Source: Austropuccinia psidii (lineage: Eukaryota; Basidiomycota; Pucciniomycetes; Pucciniales; Sphaerophragmiaceae). Taken from it: DNA of 64,000 bases. Under the pieces are notes generated by a model that saw only the letters and a program-made list of their open reading frames with translations, was not told the origin of the DNA and made no database searches. Positions 46,833-59,272 of this stretch are shown one piece after another. The DNA lies in assembly GCA_023105745.1 (NCBI GenBank), contig JALGQZ010000001.1:68652937-68716936 (forward strand), written 5' to 3'. A program made the position numbers and the translations under genes. The stretch's first letter is position 1. Each line of letters opens with the position of its first letter.

Positions 46833-48138
46833 CCTTGTCTCCTGATGTTTTAAATACTTTAACAGAGCTTAAAAAAAGTATTTTACCTCTTGAAGACATT
46901 AAAAATAGTTTATTATATTTCCAAGAAATAAATAATAGCTTATCATCTTTAACAAAACTTGTTGTACAAAATAAAAAAGAAATTGATACCATAAAATTTA
47001 TGATTGAAAATAATAAACCAAAAGTATTAATTGATAATACTCAGAAACTAATACAAGGACAAAAAGAGTTGTACATATACATAAGTGATATCAAAGAAAA
47101 ACTTTGACAATCAATTATGATGTGAGTATTGATAATTTTACAGAAAAATCAAACAAATTAAGAATTTCTGTAGAAAGATTTGAAGAAAAGACTTCATCAC
47201 ACCAAAAATTACTTTTGGACCATGTGGAAAAGAGTGATGAAGCAAGAATTCATCTGAAAGATGACATTCAAAGTGAAATAAGGCTTATCAATGAAAAAAA
47301 GGATAAAATTAATGAGGCTAACTCAAATATGCCAAGGTTATCAACACCATTTTCTCACATAAGAAGCCCTGTTAAGCCAAAAGAGGAATTAACAAATCCA
47401 TTCATAACAGACTTGAGTCACCAAGACAATAACCAAGTCTTAATTAAGGAAGCACCTCAATTAAGAGAATGGCCAACATTCACAGGAGAAGGTGAATATG
47501 ACCACATGTCATTTATCAAAACAATTGACATGCTACAGGAAGATTATGCCATACCAGATGAATTAATCACTGCAATTTTACATTCATTGTTTAAAAAATA
47601 TGCAAAAAGATGGTATTATGGCATAAGGCAAACAAATGGCAAAAATACCTGGTCTTGGTGGAAACAAGAAATAATCACCAAGTGGGCTAATGATGCCTGG
47701 AGGTACAAGATAGAAAATGCATTTGAAAATTCTTTCTTTGACCCACACAAAGATAAGCCTTTAACTTGGTTCTTAAAACAAGTTGAAAGACTCAATGCAT
47801 TGTACCCAGAAATGTCACAAAAAATGGTGCACATGAAAATACTTAAGAACTGTTGAGGAGAGCTAGAACATGCCCTAAGAAGCAGGTGTATAGAACCATG
47901 CTCCACAGAAGAGTACATCAATGCACTAGAGGACATAGTGACAAGAACAAAAATTGGCAGAACTTGGAAGAAATTGGACATTAAAAATCCAAATAAGCCA
48001 TTTATGAAAAAAGATAAATCAAAAGAAGCTTTCAAGCCCAATACATCCAACAATAATGAGCAAAGAACATGCCATAAATGTGGAGGTATTTGACACTTAG
48101 CCAATCATTGCCTCGAAAAGTCAAATATTAATGAGATT
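46140..48138 (+). pseudogene. D: gag part of gag-pol
   Basis: The start is ATG 46140 (MTTRRGSQYSI), 8 bases before the CAG acceptor of ORF1, with a TAA at 46173-46175 where Gln is expected. It continues as EPELELSMSDSNRYK, then after the shared indel as QDPQNPKRCHGQCLQHGQN, then a Lys/Asn-rich coiled-coil-like region to 47107. Capsid is at 47104-47856 (LREWPTFTGEGEYDHMSF; RWYYGIRQTNGKNTWSWW), then a TGA at 47854-47856 within NC-GELEHALRSRC. The knuckle CHKCGGI-HLANHC near 48070 has Gly replaced by a stop. The 47104 frame continues without shift to 48139. Confidence 0.85.
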
Positions 48139-49524
48139 GTGGAAACAGAAAACCACAATGACAAAGAGGAGGAATCTGACTCTGAAAAAGAAACAGAAGA
48201 CTGGGAAAGTTCTGAAAGTGATGAAATTAATATAATTACTGCACAAATTAATAATATTGATATAACTTATGAAGTACTAGATGTTAACTCAAACTTACCA
48301 CAAGTTGTAACATCTGACACAAACCTGACAAATATACAAGATTCCAAAATGTATAGGACCAAACCTGCAAGAGGAATGGGATATACAGCTGTAAAATCAA
48401 GTATAAGTATTGTTATGGTTGATAACCAAGAAGGAAAAGTGAACTTGGATACAGGAGCATACTGCACCTGTGTTGGTAAAAGTTACTTAAAAGCCATTGT
48501 CCCAGACTGGCAAGAAAAACTTATTCCAATACAAGGTGTCAAGTTTAGTAGTGCAAGTGATAGCATGAAGCCCCTTGGAATAATTGATTTAAAACTAATT
48601 TTTACTCACCCCTCACAATGTGTCAGAATTAAAGTAGAGTTTGTAGTAATGGACAACTGTACTAGTAATCAATTCATACTTGGAAATGACTACTTATCAA
48701 TTTATGGTATAGATATCTCTAACCAAAAAGATAGATATTTTACCATAGCAGACAACAAAAGACAAAGGTTTGGCTTCTTAAATAACAAAAAACAAATCAC
48801 AGTTATTAAGACTGAAGAGAAAGTTCCAGAAAAGGAACTTTTTATATCTGAACAACTCAAAGAGGCAGAATTCAATCAACAATTAACAGATAAAATGAAA
48901 GAAAAATTGATTGACCTCTTATTTAAGTACAAAAATGCCTTTGCAACTGAGAAGGAGCCACTAGGTTCCAAATTGGGCATGAGGTGGATATAATTCTTAA
49001 TGTGGAAAAGCCTTACCCACCTTTATTAAGGAGACCTGCTTACCCAGCTAGTCCAAGGGCTAGAGAAGCCTTGGAGGTACACATTAAAGAATTAATGGAC
49101 CTTGGAGTATTAAGAAAGGTAGGACATAATGAACAGGTAGAGGTCACTACACCTGTAATTATAGCTTGGCATAATGGAAAATCAAGGATGGTAGGAGACT
49201 TCAGAGCCCTGAACACCTATACCATTCCAGAAAGATATCCAATACCCAGAATCCATGAGACATTGACACAATTGTCACAAGCTAAGTTCATTACAGCCAT
49301 GGATGCCTTAAAGGTTTTTCATCAAAATGTCTTAACAGACATTTCCAAGAAGCTAATGAGGTTAATAGTCCACTGTGGGATTTTTTGAATACTTAAGAAT
49401 GCCATTTGGCATAAAAAATGCATGTTCCCATTATCAAAGGATGATGAATACCATATTTCCTGAATAATTATCAGAAGGATGGTTAATTATCTAAATTGAT
49501 GATATCATAGTTTGCTCAGAAGCT
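48139..49524 (+). pseudogene. D: protease and first part of reverse transcriptase
   Basis: An acidic spacer (EEESDSEKETEDWESSESDE) precedes the protease with VNLDTGAYCTCVG near 48440 (DTG intact) and VVMDNCTSNQFILGNDYLS. A frameshift near 48985 leads to the RT start ([39 protein letters not shown]), which ends in a second shift near 49385. The RT box is *IDD: the Tyr of YIDD is a TAA near 49493 but both Asp residues remain. The region is otherwise close to B. Confidence 0.88.
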
Positions 49525-50600
49525 TTGGAAAATCATCTTACAAGACTAGAAATGGTATTACAAAAGATAGTGCAAGTAAATATGAAAATTTCCTTGAAAA
49601 AGTGTCACTTTGCATATAGTGAACTAAAAGCACTAGGACATGTTGTATCTGGACTTAGTCTAGGCATAGACAAGAATAAAGTAGCAGCAGTACTACTTAA
49701 GCCAATTCCTCAAACCAAAAAAGAAATGCAATCATTTCTAGGATTTGCTGGTTACTATAGACTGCATATAAAGGACTTTGCAAAAATTGCTAAATCCTTG
49801 TATAAGCTATGTGACCAACAAACAGTCTATGAAATGACAGAAGAAAGAGTCAAGGCATATGAAGGATTGAAAAATTCCTTAAAAAATGCCCCATTTCTTC
49901 TAATGCCAGATTGGAAACTACACTTCAAACTTTACATCGATGCTTGTAGAGAAGGACTAGGTGCTGCACTACACCAGACACAAATTATCAATGATAAACC
50001 AGTGGAAGGACTAATTTGTTTTATTTCAAGACAAATAAAGCCAACAGAACCAAGATAGGGAGCAAGCCAGATGGAATGCCTCTGCTTCGTGTGGGCTTTA
50101 GAAAAATTACATTATTACTTGGATGGAACAGTATTTGATGTGATTACAGACTGTAATTCTGTAAAATCTCTATTAAATATGAAAACTCCAAATAGACACA
50201 TGCTGAGATGGCAAATTGCTATCCAAGAATATAGAGGAAATATGACTATTGTTCATAAATCTGGCAATATTCATAAAAATTCAGATGGTCTTCGCAGATG
50301 GGCTCTAGCAAATACCCCTGACAACCCAGCATGGGTACCACAGGAAGAGCACCATATAGAAGGAATATATATTACAAACATTGGCACAGAATTCTTTAAC
50401 CAAGTTAAAGAAAGCTATAAGATAGACAAGAATTTCCATATCTTAAGCCAACGTCTACTGAAAGACTGCAAAGATCCATCACTTTCATCAAAATTAGATG
50501 AAACATGGAAAAAGGCATATGATGAAGGAAGATTCCATCTCCTTGATGGAATCCTTTACCATAGAACAAAACACTCATGTGTTATGGCCTTAACAGATTG
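49525..50600 (+). pseudogene. D: end of reverse transcriptase and RNase H
   Basis: [20 protein letters not shown], then [14 protein letters not shown], then RNase H with [29 protein letters not shown] and [10 protein letters not shown]. The catalytic LYIDA and TDC aspartates are kept. The only break is a TAG at 50056-50058 (ARYGA expected), after which the same frame continues to the HDSV zinc-module start. The linker [15 protein letters not shown] precedes integrase. Confidence 0.88.
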
Positions 50601-51906
50601 AACCCTTATAAACACTATTTTACATGAGTGTCATGATAGTGTTTCAGCTGGACACCTTTCAGAAGACAGAACACTAGAGAGGGTAAAAGCCTGCTCTTGG
50701 TGGCCAAATTGGAAGAAAGATGTTGCAGAATACTTCCAAACCTGTGACAGATGTCAAAAAGCCAACACAGCCACAGGAAAGAAATTTGGAATGATCATCC
50801 AAATCCAAGAACCAAAATGCCCTTGGGAAATAGTTCATATGGATTGGGTAACAGTACTACCCCCAGGAGGAGACAGAAGCTATAATGCATGCCTAGTATT
50901 AGTTGACAGGTATAGCAAAACTCCCATGTTCCTACCATGTCACAAAGATGACACAGCTATGGACACAGCCATAATGATATGGAATAAAGTCATTAGCCAT
51001 ACAGGCTTATTCCAGAATATTATAAGTGATAGAGACCCAAAATTCATTTCAGCATTATGTACAAATCTCCATAACTTGTTTGGAACAAAATTATCATTCT
51101 CAAAAAGCTTACCATCCTCAAACTGATGGTTTAGCAGAAAGAATGATACAAACCTTGGAGGACATGATCAGAAGATTCTGTGCTTATGGACTAGAATTCA
51201 AAGATTCTGATGGTTTTACCCATGATTGGTGTAAACTAATACCAGCTCTTGAACTGGCATATAAAACATCAATCCAGTCTTCTACTGGCAAAACACCAGC
51301 AATGCTAGAAAAAGGTTGGAATCCAAGACTTCCTTATGATACCCTCAAAAGCAGCTTTAAGATAATGCTTGACAAAGAAAGACACCATGCAAACAGATGT
51401 ATGCAAGATTCATTCAAATGTGCAAAAGAAAGATGGCATAAAAGTCATTAAAAACCTGACTTAAAAATAGGAGACTTGGTACTAGTATCAACCATTTGTT
51501 TCAATAACATAAAAGGTCCAAAGAAATTGAGATATTCCTTTGCAGAACCATTTATGATAAAAGCACTTCATGGACCCAATGCTGTGCAATTGCAACTCAC
51601 AGGTGAATTAATGAACAAACACCCAACTTTCCCTGTAAGTCTGATAAAGCCTTACAGCTCAAGTGACAAGGAATTATTTCCACTAAGAAATAAACCCCCT
51701 CTTGAAATTCCCCCTTGGAAGAAGGAGAAGAAAAGAAAATTGTAAAATTCCTTAAAGAAAGAAGGACAAGAAACAAAAAAGAAAGAGAATACCTTATAAG
51801 GTGTAGAAATTCAACTCAAGAAGATGAATGGCTACTTGAGAAAGATATAACAAATTCCAATAAGCTACTAAGAAGGTTCGAACATGAAAGAAAACCTGAA
51901 AAATAG
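50601..51906 (+). pseudogene. D: integrase and chromodomain-like tail
   Basis: Zinc module with HECHDSVSAGHLSED and CDRCQKAN. The DDE core has HMDWVTVLPPGGDRSYN and IISDRDPKFISAL (both Asp intact), then a one-base frameshift near 51100 before HPQTDGLAERMIQTLED (Glu intact). The GPF equivalent reads FAEPFMIKALHG, with the Gly lost. SLIKPYSSSDKELFPLRN ends the module. After another shift near 51710 the tail reads KIVKFLKERRTRNKKEREYL and ends RRFEHERKPEK at 51906. Confidence 0.88.
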
Positions 51907-52012
51907 AAAGGTTAAGCATTATTGAGCTTCAAGACTAACAAAGTCTATTAAAGAGGTAGGACAGTGGATGATAACCTAATTACACATATCAGATTGTGAT
52001 ACAATCCTTTTT

Positions 52013-52024
52013 GGTGGTAAGGAA
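52013..52024 (+). promoter_or_regulatory. D: polypurine tract
   Basis: GGTGGTAAGGAA directly before the 3' LTR; it fixes the LTR start at TTTGAAAC. Confidence 0.75.
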
Positions 52025-54003
52025 TTTGAAACTTTGGATATGACCACATACCCAAAAAGGTCACAAGAAATATTTAAAATAATTATGCATTAAAAATGAT
52101 TACCTTAAAGCTACAAAAATGCCATAAATTGGTATAAACCTTGGTTTAGCTTAAACCCAATGAATCAACATGTGAAATAAATTTTACCATTGGATTCCCC
52201 ATGGTAAAATACACATATACCATTTTTGTGGCATATCTGTAAAGTCAATATTTAATGAGTTATAAGTGATAATACCTTATAAAAAACACAAATCCTTAAT
52301 TATTTCAAATACCAATGGAACAACATGTAAAATAAATGGTTTCATTGGATTCTCCATAAAGGTCCACACATAAAACAATTAAGAAGCTAATCTCCAAAGT
52401 CAATACTTAAGGAGTTAAGCTGAATATATGCACTTTTTTGGTCAACGCATATATTCAAGGATTTTAGCTAATATCTCCTGAAATATGCATGATAGAGTGA
52501 TGAACCAAAAATAAATTCATCACGTAATTTTTGTAGGAATACAGAAATGTAGTTTATTTCACAAGTTATAAAAAAGGTTAAAACCTGTGAGGGATTATTT
52601 ATTAAAATCAATAGAGCTGTTGACCACTTTGTTGTGAAAGTGGCCCAAACTTTGAAAAGTAGACAGTTGGATTCTACTAGCTCATTCGTGAAGAATGGTG
52701 TATTTGTTACTATAATATTCAAGGTACAACCCCTTGAAATCATGGTTTGAAGTTTAAAATATTAACTTTCGACAGAAAAGATGAGTTAGAAGAAAAATTA
52801 TCAAAAATAGAGGTTTGATGACGTAATGAAATTCTCTTTGCAGCATAATAGGGTTATGCCAAGCTATTAGAATTCACTCTCTGAATTTCTGTAGTGTGTA
52901 AAACTTAAAAGTTATTAAGGATCAAAGTTTGAGCTTAATTTGATCATTTATGATCACTCACTGTAACCTTAAATTAATTTTAACAGTCATATGAGTGATA
53001 CAATTGGTGAATACTGTTGGTTTATGATTAAAACTAATAAAATACACAAATTTTTGGGTTCTTCCAAGCCTTGACGTCATCAAACTTAGAGTTATAGTGA
53101 TAACTCTAAATAATGGCGTAATAATGAGATAAGATGGTTTGATCATGATGTAATCATCATCAAACCTTAAAATATTGATCAATTCCAGTGGATATGATCA
53201 GTACAAGTCTACTAGAAGCCTGTTGGACTCTAGGAGGGAGGTATTTACTATAAATAGAGCTCCTTTTACTCTGTTTTTCCCTCAGATGCTTACAAAACAT
53301 TAAATCATTAAATAAAAAGGTAATTTCTTTATTCTTTATATATAAAACTTGTATATTATTAAAGACCAAAGATAATCTTATAATAATATTCATCTTTGAC
53401 ATGATTATTGCAATTATTTAATTGTTTTGTTTAAATTTCTCTTAAAAACCTCAATTCCACGTAAAACCAAGAAAATTTGTAATTTCTCTTAAATTTTATT
53501 GTAACTACAATTTAAATAAGTTTTATTTACATTTCTAGGTGTAAATTTATTCAAAATTATTATATTAAGCATTAAAAGTAGGTTATTTCTCTTAATATAA
53601 GAATTTTTCTCTATTATTACTTTTGATAATTCTATAATTGATATAAATAGTATTTATATTAATTTATAGCTTTAATATTGGTAATGTTATTGTTATTAAT
53701 TTTTTTTTATTAATAAAAAACAATTTTTTATGCCTTTATTATTTGTTGGTAGCAATAATGAAGTGCTTTTAAATATATTAATGATCTTATACTAATATAT
53801 TTAATTTATATATATTATTTTTTTATAATATAAATTATATCATTATATTTATTTAATAATATAATTATTTTACACCATAATTATAATAATTCTTTATTAT
53901 TATGATTATTTTTACCTTATTAATTTCATTTATAAGGACATTCATAGTACAATAAGTAAGATATTAGTAATTTTTACTTATTGTTTCATAGTCAAACCTT
54001 ACA
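52025..54003 (+). repeat. D: 3' LTR
   Basis: 1979 bp, TTTGAAACTTTGG to CAAACCTTACA, uninterrupted. It preserves the empty site of the OTU transposon (TTTAAAATAATTATG near 52072). Compared over about 90 bp, the two LTRs differ at roughly 8 sites. A minus-strand frame at 53160-53402 is antisense LTR sequence. Confidence 0.95.
53249..53257 (+). promoter_or_regulatory. D: TATA box of the 3' LTR
   Basis: TATAAATAG in the same context as in the 5' LTR. If active it would read outward into the Copia gag about 1 kb downstream. Confidence 0.5.
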
Positions 54004-54061
54004 AAGAACCTGCTGACTGAATAACAGAAGATAGTTATTTTATTATTATTCATCGTAAATT

Positions 54062-54262
54062 ACAGGGGAGGAAAGTCCTACTGGCTATTGTAAATTTCAG
54101 GGGTAGAAAAACCTACTGGTTGTCTTATTACAGGGGAGGTAATCCTACTGGTTTTCTTATTGAAGGGGAGGAAATCCTACTGGTCATCTTATTTCAGGGG
54201 AGTAAATCCTACTGGTCAACCTATTATTCACATATTTGGGGGAAAGTATCCTACTGGTCAAT
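54062..54262 (+). repeat. Copia leader: six tandem repeats before gag
   Basis: Units of about 32-41 bp with core AGGGGAGGAAATCCTACTGG start near 54064, 54099, 54132, 54164, 54196 and 54237. The core is partly self-complementary (AGGA/TCCT). The last unit ends at the gag ATG. Position and repetition suggest an RNA element of the leader such as a packaging or translation signal; this is inference. Confidence 0.8.
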
Positions 54263-55000
54263 ATGTCATCAAATAACATAGTCAATTGTCTATTATTGAA
54301 TTCAGATAACTACTTTACCTGGGTAACAATGATGGAATCGGAACTGGACAACATTGGTGCATTAGATCTCATCCTGGAGACTGATCATCAAGCAAGAGAA
54401 ATTCAAGAAACTCTCACTCGCAAGGCATATAGCTTGATTATACGATATCTCAATGAAGATAACCTTTCATTTGTTTCAAGCATGCTTGACCAAACCAACA
54501 AGAGAAATGGTATAGCACTTTGCAAAATATTGAAAGGAAAATATATGTCAAATAATATTTCAAGTCAGACTCTAGCATTTACAAAATTCAGTCAAGTCAA
54601 ATTTAATTCAACCTTGGAGTTAATTCAAGAGATTCAGATTACAACTAGCAAAATGAAGTTAGTAGGCTTCAAGCTGGAAGAATCCGCATTAATTATTATG
54701 GTCCTGAGTAAACTAACTCAAGAACTAGATTCATTCATAAGAGTAATGTCACATGGTTTTCAAAATCAAGGTCTAGATTTCATACTAAAGAAGTTAGAGC
54801 AAGACCATATACAATTCAGACTCAAAGAAGACAGTCGTGAAGCCACAACTGCATTATACAGCCAAAGAAATAAAAGGTATTGTAATTATTGTAAAAGGAA
54901 AAGGCACCTGGAAGAATACTGTTGGAAAAAGTATCCTGAGAAGAAACCAGCTCACCTCTTTGCTCAAGTCGATGAGGATGAGCTGTCAATTGCTTTCTAA
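54263..55000 (+). CDS. Copia-type Gag, intact
   Basis: 245 codons from ATG 54263 (MSSNNIVNCLLLNSDNYFTW) to TAA 54998-55000, without a break. The start is typical for Ty1/copia gag: a short N-terminus with LNSDNYFTWVTMMES. A helical gag domain follows (LTRKAYSLIIRYL; LKGKYMSNNISSQTLAFTKF; LTQELDSFIRVMSH), and the protein ends with a CCHC knuckle CNYCKRKRHLEEYC (CX2CX4HX4C) and an acidic tail. The frame can be extended to a TTG at 54236, but the ATG is the better start. The 3' LTR begins 28 bp downstream, so no pol was present. The protein would coat RNA in virus-like particles, using enzymes of another Copia element. Confidence 0.9.
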   Translation: MSSNNIVNCLLLNSDNYFTWVTMMESELDNIGALDLILETDHQAREIQETLTRKAYSLIIRYLNEDNLSFVSSMLDQTNKRNGIALCKILKGKYMSNNISSQTLAFTKFSQVKFNSTLELIQEIQITTSKMKLVGFKLEESALIIMVLSKLTQELDSFIRVMSHGFQNQGLDFILKKLEQDHIQFRLKEDSREATTALYSQRNKRYCNYCKRKRHLEEYCWKKYPEKKPAHLFAQVDEDELSIAF

Positions 55001-55018
55001 CTTTCACCGTCTCAACAG

Positions 55019-55028
55019 TGAGGGGGAA
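55019..55028 (+). promoter_or_regulatory. Copia: polypurine tract
   Basis: TGAGGGGGAA directly before the 3' LTR start TGTTGGAGG. Confidence 0.8.
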
Positions 55029-55261
55029 TGTTGGAGGTGTGCACTGTCAAAACGGTGCTTTTCACCCTTTATACTTTTATATGCTATTAATTTGTTATAC
55101 TTTTATCCTTTTGTTTTAAAAGTACTCTAGTATCAATCTTATTGTTCATAGCTATTGTACTCTTTATTATATAAAGAGACAGTCTTTCATTGTATTTTAT
55201 ATATGAAAATAAAATTACAAATCATTATTATCATCGTCCCTTCGTCACCGTATCATTAACA
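55029..55261 (+). repeat. Copia: 3' LTR
   Basis: 233 bp, TGTTGGAGGTGTGCAC to ATCATTAACA, followed by the duplication TTCAT. It matches 41272-41504 without gaps. Confidence 0.95.
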
Positions 55262-58200
55262 TTCATGGTAAAATTCATTATAATTTTAATTACAAGTATT
55301 ATTATTACAGTGCCTATGGAAAGATCTCACATTTTGATGGCTTTCCCTGTTTTGTTTTCTCGGAACCTCATCAAAACTATATCTAGAATCATTTAGGTTT
55401 TGAGTCTATTGAAGTGATACTCTTTTACTTTTTTAAATATTTCATCGTTTTGAATTTTCTAGAATTTTCATTGAGGTATTTTGAATAATTCTATATTCTC
55501 ATTAATTTTCAGGTTTCAAAGTCAAGTACTTAAATATACATTTTCTGATTTGGTCTGAGTTTTTTTACAAAATCTCAACAGTATAGCTACTTTCAGAGAC
55601 ATGTATCCACGGCTAAAAAGAAGTATTCACAGATCTGTTAAAGAATATAAAAGATTTAAAAAGAAATTATTTCTATACTCTTACATGGTGTCTTAAATCA
55701 AAAACTCTTAATCATCAGAGATTTATTCATAGGGGAAATTATAAACACATATTTCACACAAAAGCACTTTATTTCATGACGATATGATCAATTAACCCCC
55801 AAAGTAAGTGTATATATATTTTTCTCTTGGAAATCCTATGTTCACATCAAAGGAGCCAGAAAAAAACAAGCAAGTACTCAATCCAAGCAGATAAAACTGG
55901 ACAAATAGGAAAAGGTAATATGATAGAAGATGATATTACAACCTTCTCAGTAAATGAATATTTTGATAATCCCAGCACTCGCCCCATTCCCCATTGAGTT
56001 TTATGTTTATTATGAGACAGAACCAATCAATATTTAGAGGTCTCGATTTCAGGCCATATGTTTTCCGGAAATGCATTTTAAAAGGCTTTTAATCACTTTT
56101 TTCCATAATACATTAAATTCATAGTTTACATCAATATTTATCTTAAAAATAGATATCTAGTGTCATAATTAATAGCTCTTACATGTTCAATCCTTGTGAT
56201 TGAATGTTAATCAAGGACTGAAATTTTGCAGTTTCATTATATCGAATCTTAAAATTGTTAATTAGGCTTTATTTTTCAAGATCTTCATGAAAATCCTTTT
56301 ATTGAAAAAGAATTTCTTTCAATCATTATTTAATTATGTTTCTGAATATTTGCGCGCTCTATATGCAAAACCTCCTCAAAGTAATTGATTGAACGTGATT
56401 TGGCCTTAAAATAAAGCTTTCATAAGTTTTTTTAGCTGAGGGTTTTATCTTAACATTAGCTTTATTGATAATTGAAGTATGATATTACAATTTAGAAGGG
56501 ATTTTCATAAATATCATTTATTATTGATATCTACATCACTTATAAGTGGATTTCTTTATTTAAATACCACATATAAGCTCCACATTTTTTATTTCCTTAT
56601 TATTGGTAGCTCCTGTGCAATAGAATGGCTATATTATGGGTATAAATTTCTTCTCAGATGATTTCTTCTACCAATCTTATTCAATATCATACCAGTATTG
56701 ATGAACCAATAATACCTTTAGCTTGATGGTCTTAATGAAAAATCCGCATATGGCTGAGACAAATAATAGAATACTTATTAATTTATCTATCATTCAAAAC
56801 ATCTTACCTATTCAGCGAAATATAATTTAATATGTATTGGACTATATATCATTAGGAATAATCCAATACAACCCTAAAGTTATTGATAGTTTCATGGTTA
56901 GACTATTTTATCATTGGGCTACTAATAGTATAATGACTATATCTCGTGTTTGAAATGACCGGTCCATTAAACTCTCAAGTAGGTAAATTGATATTAGGCT
57001 GACACTGGAGAATTATTATCAAGCGCTGCATATTCTATGCTTTCAAAAAGAATTTGGATTGATTATATTACTTTATTTATCATTTGATAGAATAAATGAG
57101 AGTCTTAAGTGAGATTTTTGAGAAAAATGAAAAAAATCAAGCCAAATTGAAAAGCCTAAATTATTGAGATAAATATCCACTATTGAAAGGAAAAAAGATT
57201 ATATTGATTCTCCTGAAAATCTCAAGAAATGGTATTGATTACAAAAGAAGTCAGTAATAAGGGTGAAAAAATTGGTAAAAAAGGGAGTATAATTCGATCA
57301 TATTTATATATGACATTGTAACAATTGCAAGTAAAATAATGCAAATATCAATCTCAAGAAGATATTTAAGGCTTAACAAAGACATTATGAAAGAGAAACC
57401 TTAGAAAAAAGAATTTTCACAAGTTCCAAGCCTTAAAAATGTGGGTTTGGAAGAAGGCAATTAAACTCCCAGATCTATGAAAGGGCTTTGAGGGAAGAAG
57501 GAACTTCCAGAAGAATCAAACCATTTGGGAATAAAGATTGACTCAAGAAATATGAATTGTTCATAATTTAATGGTATTTAATATATCTTGTAGAAAATTA
57601 CATCCAATATGTGATATCTTTTTTTACAGCGTTATTGAATTCACATACCACACTGTAATGTTTGCTATCAAATCATCTCACCAATTAATACTGTGTTTCC
57701 TTTCAGAATATGTGGAAGAAAACAATTTAAATAAGAAAATTTTTCTTTTTAAAAAAGAATCATTTCTCTCACCTTTTGAAAATTGTTCATGACTCGTTTG
57801 ATATATCTATGTTCATCTTTGCATGAAAGCCGGGTGAAGAGAAAAGCATTAATATCCTTTTCATACCTCTCTTTCTTCAACAGAGTACACATCAAACTTA
57901 GATCTTTCCTTTGCCAAAATTTGGCTGATATGTTTCAATTTATATTTGCTTAAAACCTTTGCTTTCAAATGATGAAAATAATAAAAAATAATAAAAAATA
58001 AGAAAAAATGTTTTTTCGTAATACTCCACCTAAAATTCTCTTTGGTTCCTTTTTTTATTTTTTTATTTTTCAAAAATTGTTTTATTTTAAATAAAAGGTT
58101 ACATAAAAATTTCCAATAAAGTAGGTGTTTGTTTGTGATTAAATTAAATGAATAATTTCCTATGACTCATAGCGCTATGATAGTTTTTACTGATGAACTT

Positions 58201-59272
58201 TGTATGGGGTAATTTTTGGTCAACAATTACTCTCTGAACAGACACATCCTCTCGAGATCTTTCATATTTTAATAATGGTTAAAGGCACATAATTCCTTAG
58301 AAAATACAGTTATTCCCAGTTGAAAATATCAGTTATATCTTATTAGTCTGTACTTTTTGAGTGTTTGGTAAATGAAGATATTCCAAGATGTCAATATTAG
58401 GTATGACCTATAATTTTATACCTTTCACATTTTCTGCTGACTAATAACGATAAAGAAAAGCTCCTCGCAAAAATTCCAATTTCTCCAAAATTCTAAATCA
58501 AAACCAGAAATTTATGAGATCTTATTTCAGCGTCTATTCCAATGATCAATTGATAAAGGAAATTATTAGGATTTGAAGGAACAAAGTAAAATTAAATTTT
58601 CCTAAAAGTCTTTGAATATGAACTTTCAGCTCAAATTGGCTGTGGAATTTTGGTCAATGAACCAATGAATATGGGATCTATAAAGGTGATGAAATTTTCT
58701 ACTTTATACAGAGCTCAGTATTCTCCTTTTAATATATTATGAATTTAAATCTCATACTTCATGATTCATACCGTCGGCTTATGACTTGTAATTCTGGATA
58801 TCAATCGGTGACAATTGTTCATTTGACCATATATTTAGTTTTATTTGATCCTCTGATGAGAAATAAGCAAAATCATTAGCTCCCAATAGGTATTATCATT
58901 CGTACAGTATACTAAGCAAGATTGAATATTAGATATTCTTGAAAATTGCCATAGTATTTTCCTTTTAACATCAGAAAACACTTTTATCATTATCTTCTAT
59001 AAAAAGGTAGAACTAGGGTCTAAACCATGACGCTCTGTTTCACCTCAATAAAGTATTATGGCTTTTGTATACCAAATTCAAGATATTTCTGCAGCTATAC
59101 ATACTGTTTAACGGATACTTCAAGAGATATAATGTAACATATATATCTTCAGGTAGGTTTACTGTAAGATAGATGTTGGGGTCTGTATGATTTAGTACTA
59201 AATAATGAAAAAGAGAAGCTTTAAGAGATAAAAGTACAGGTTTATCAACAAAAGTAACCCATTGACCCTAAC
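55262..59272. other. AT-rich region without recognisable genes
   Basis: About 4 kb with only short, low-complexity frames (57571-57792 and 57861-58073 are Lys/Phe-rich and show no family signature). No LTR pair, tRNA or splice-supported frame was found. It resembles 36187-37501 in composition. It may be old degraded repeat DNA or intergenic sequence near the tRNA genes. Confidence 0.5.

Larger units (their letters stand above)
41617..54003 (+). mobile_element. Gypsy element D, full length, inserted in the Copia leader
   Basis: 5' LTR 41617-45436 (1981 bp without its own insertion) and 3' LTR 52025-54003 (1979 bp), with a perfect AAGAA duplication (41612-41616, 54004-54008). The interior encodes ORF1 and a single-frame gag-pol with scattered stops and frameshifts. 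Both LTRs start TTTGA where B, C and F have TGTGA, so the usual TG terminus is altered to TT; the 3' terminus is still CA. D is younger than the Copia element and older than the OTU transposon. Confidence 0.95.
41272..55261 (+). mobile_element. Copia-type element with gag only, split by Gypsy D
   Basis: Identical-length LTRs (233 bp) lie at 41272-41504 and 55029-55261, with a perfect TTCAT duplication outside (41267-41271, 55262-55266). Without D (41617-54003 plus one duplication) the interior is only about 1.1 kb: a leader with tandem repeats and one gag gene. Protease, integrase and RT are absent and the gap between gag and the polypurine tract is 18 bp, so this is a gag-only element, not a broken full one. 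LTRs differ at about 16 of 233 sites by eye. Confidence 0.93.

Noticed and set aside
54062..54262. CRISPR-like array
   Set aside because: The units are regularly spaced but the spacers resemble each other, the setting is a eukaryotic retrotransposon leader and no cas genes are near.
57571..58073. Frames at 57571-57792 and 57861-58073 as host genes
   Set aside because: Low-complexity Lys/Phe/Ile-rich translations without any domain motif, splice support or neighbour.
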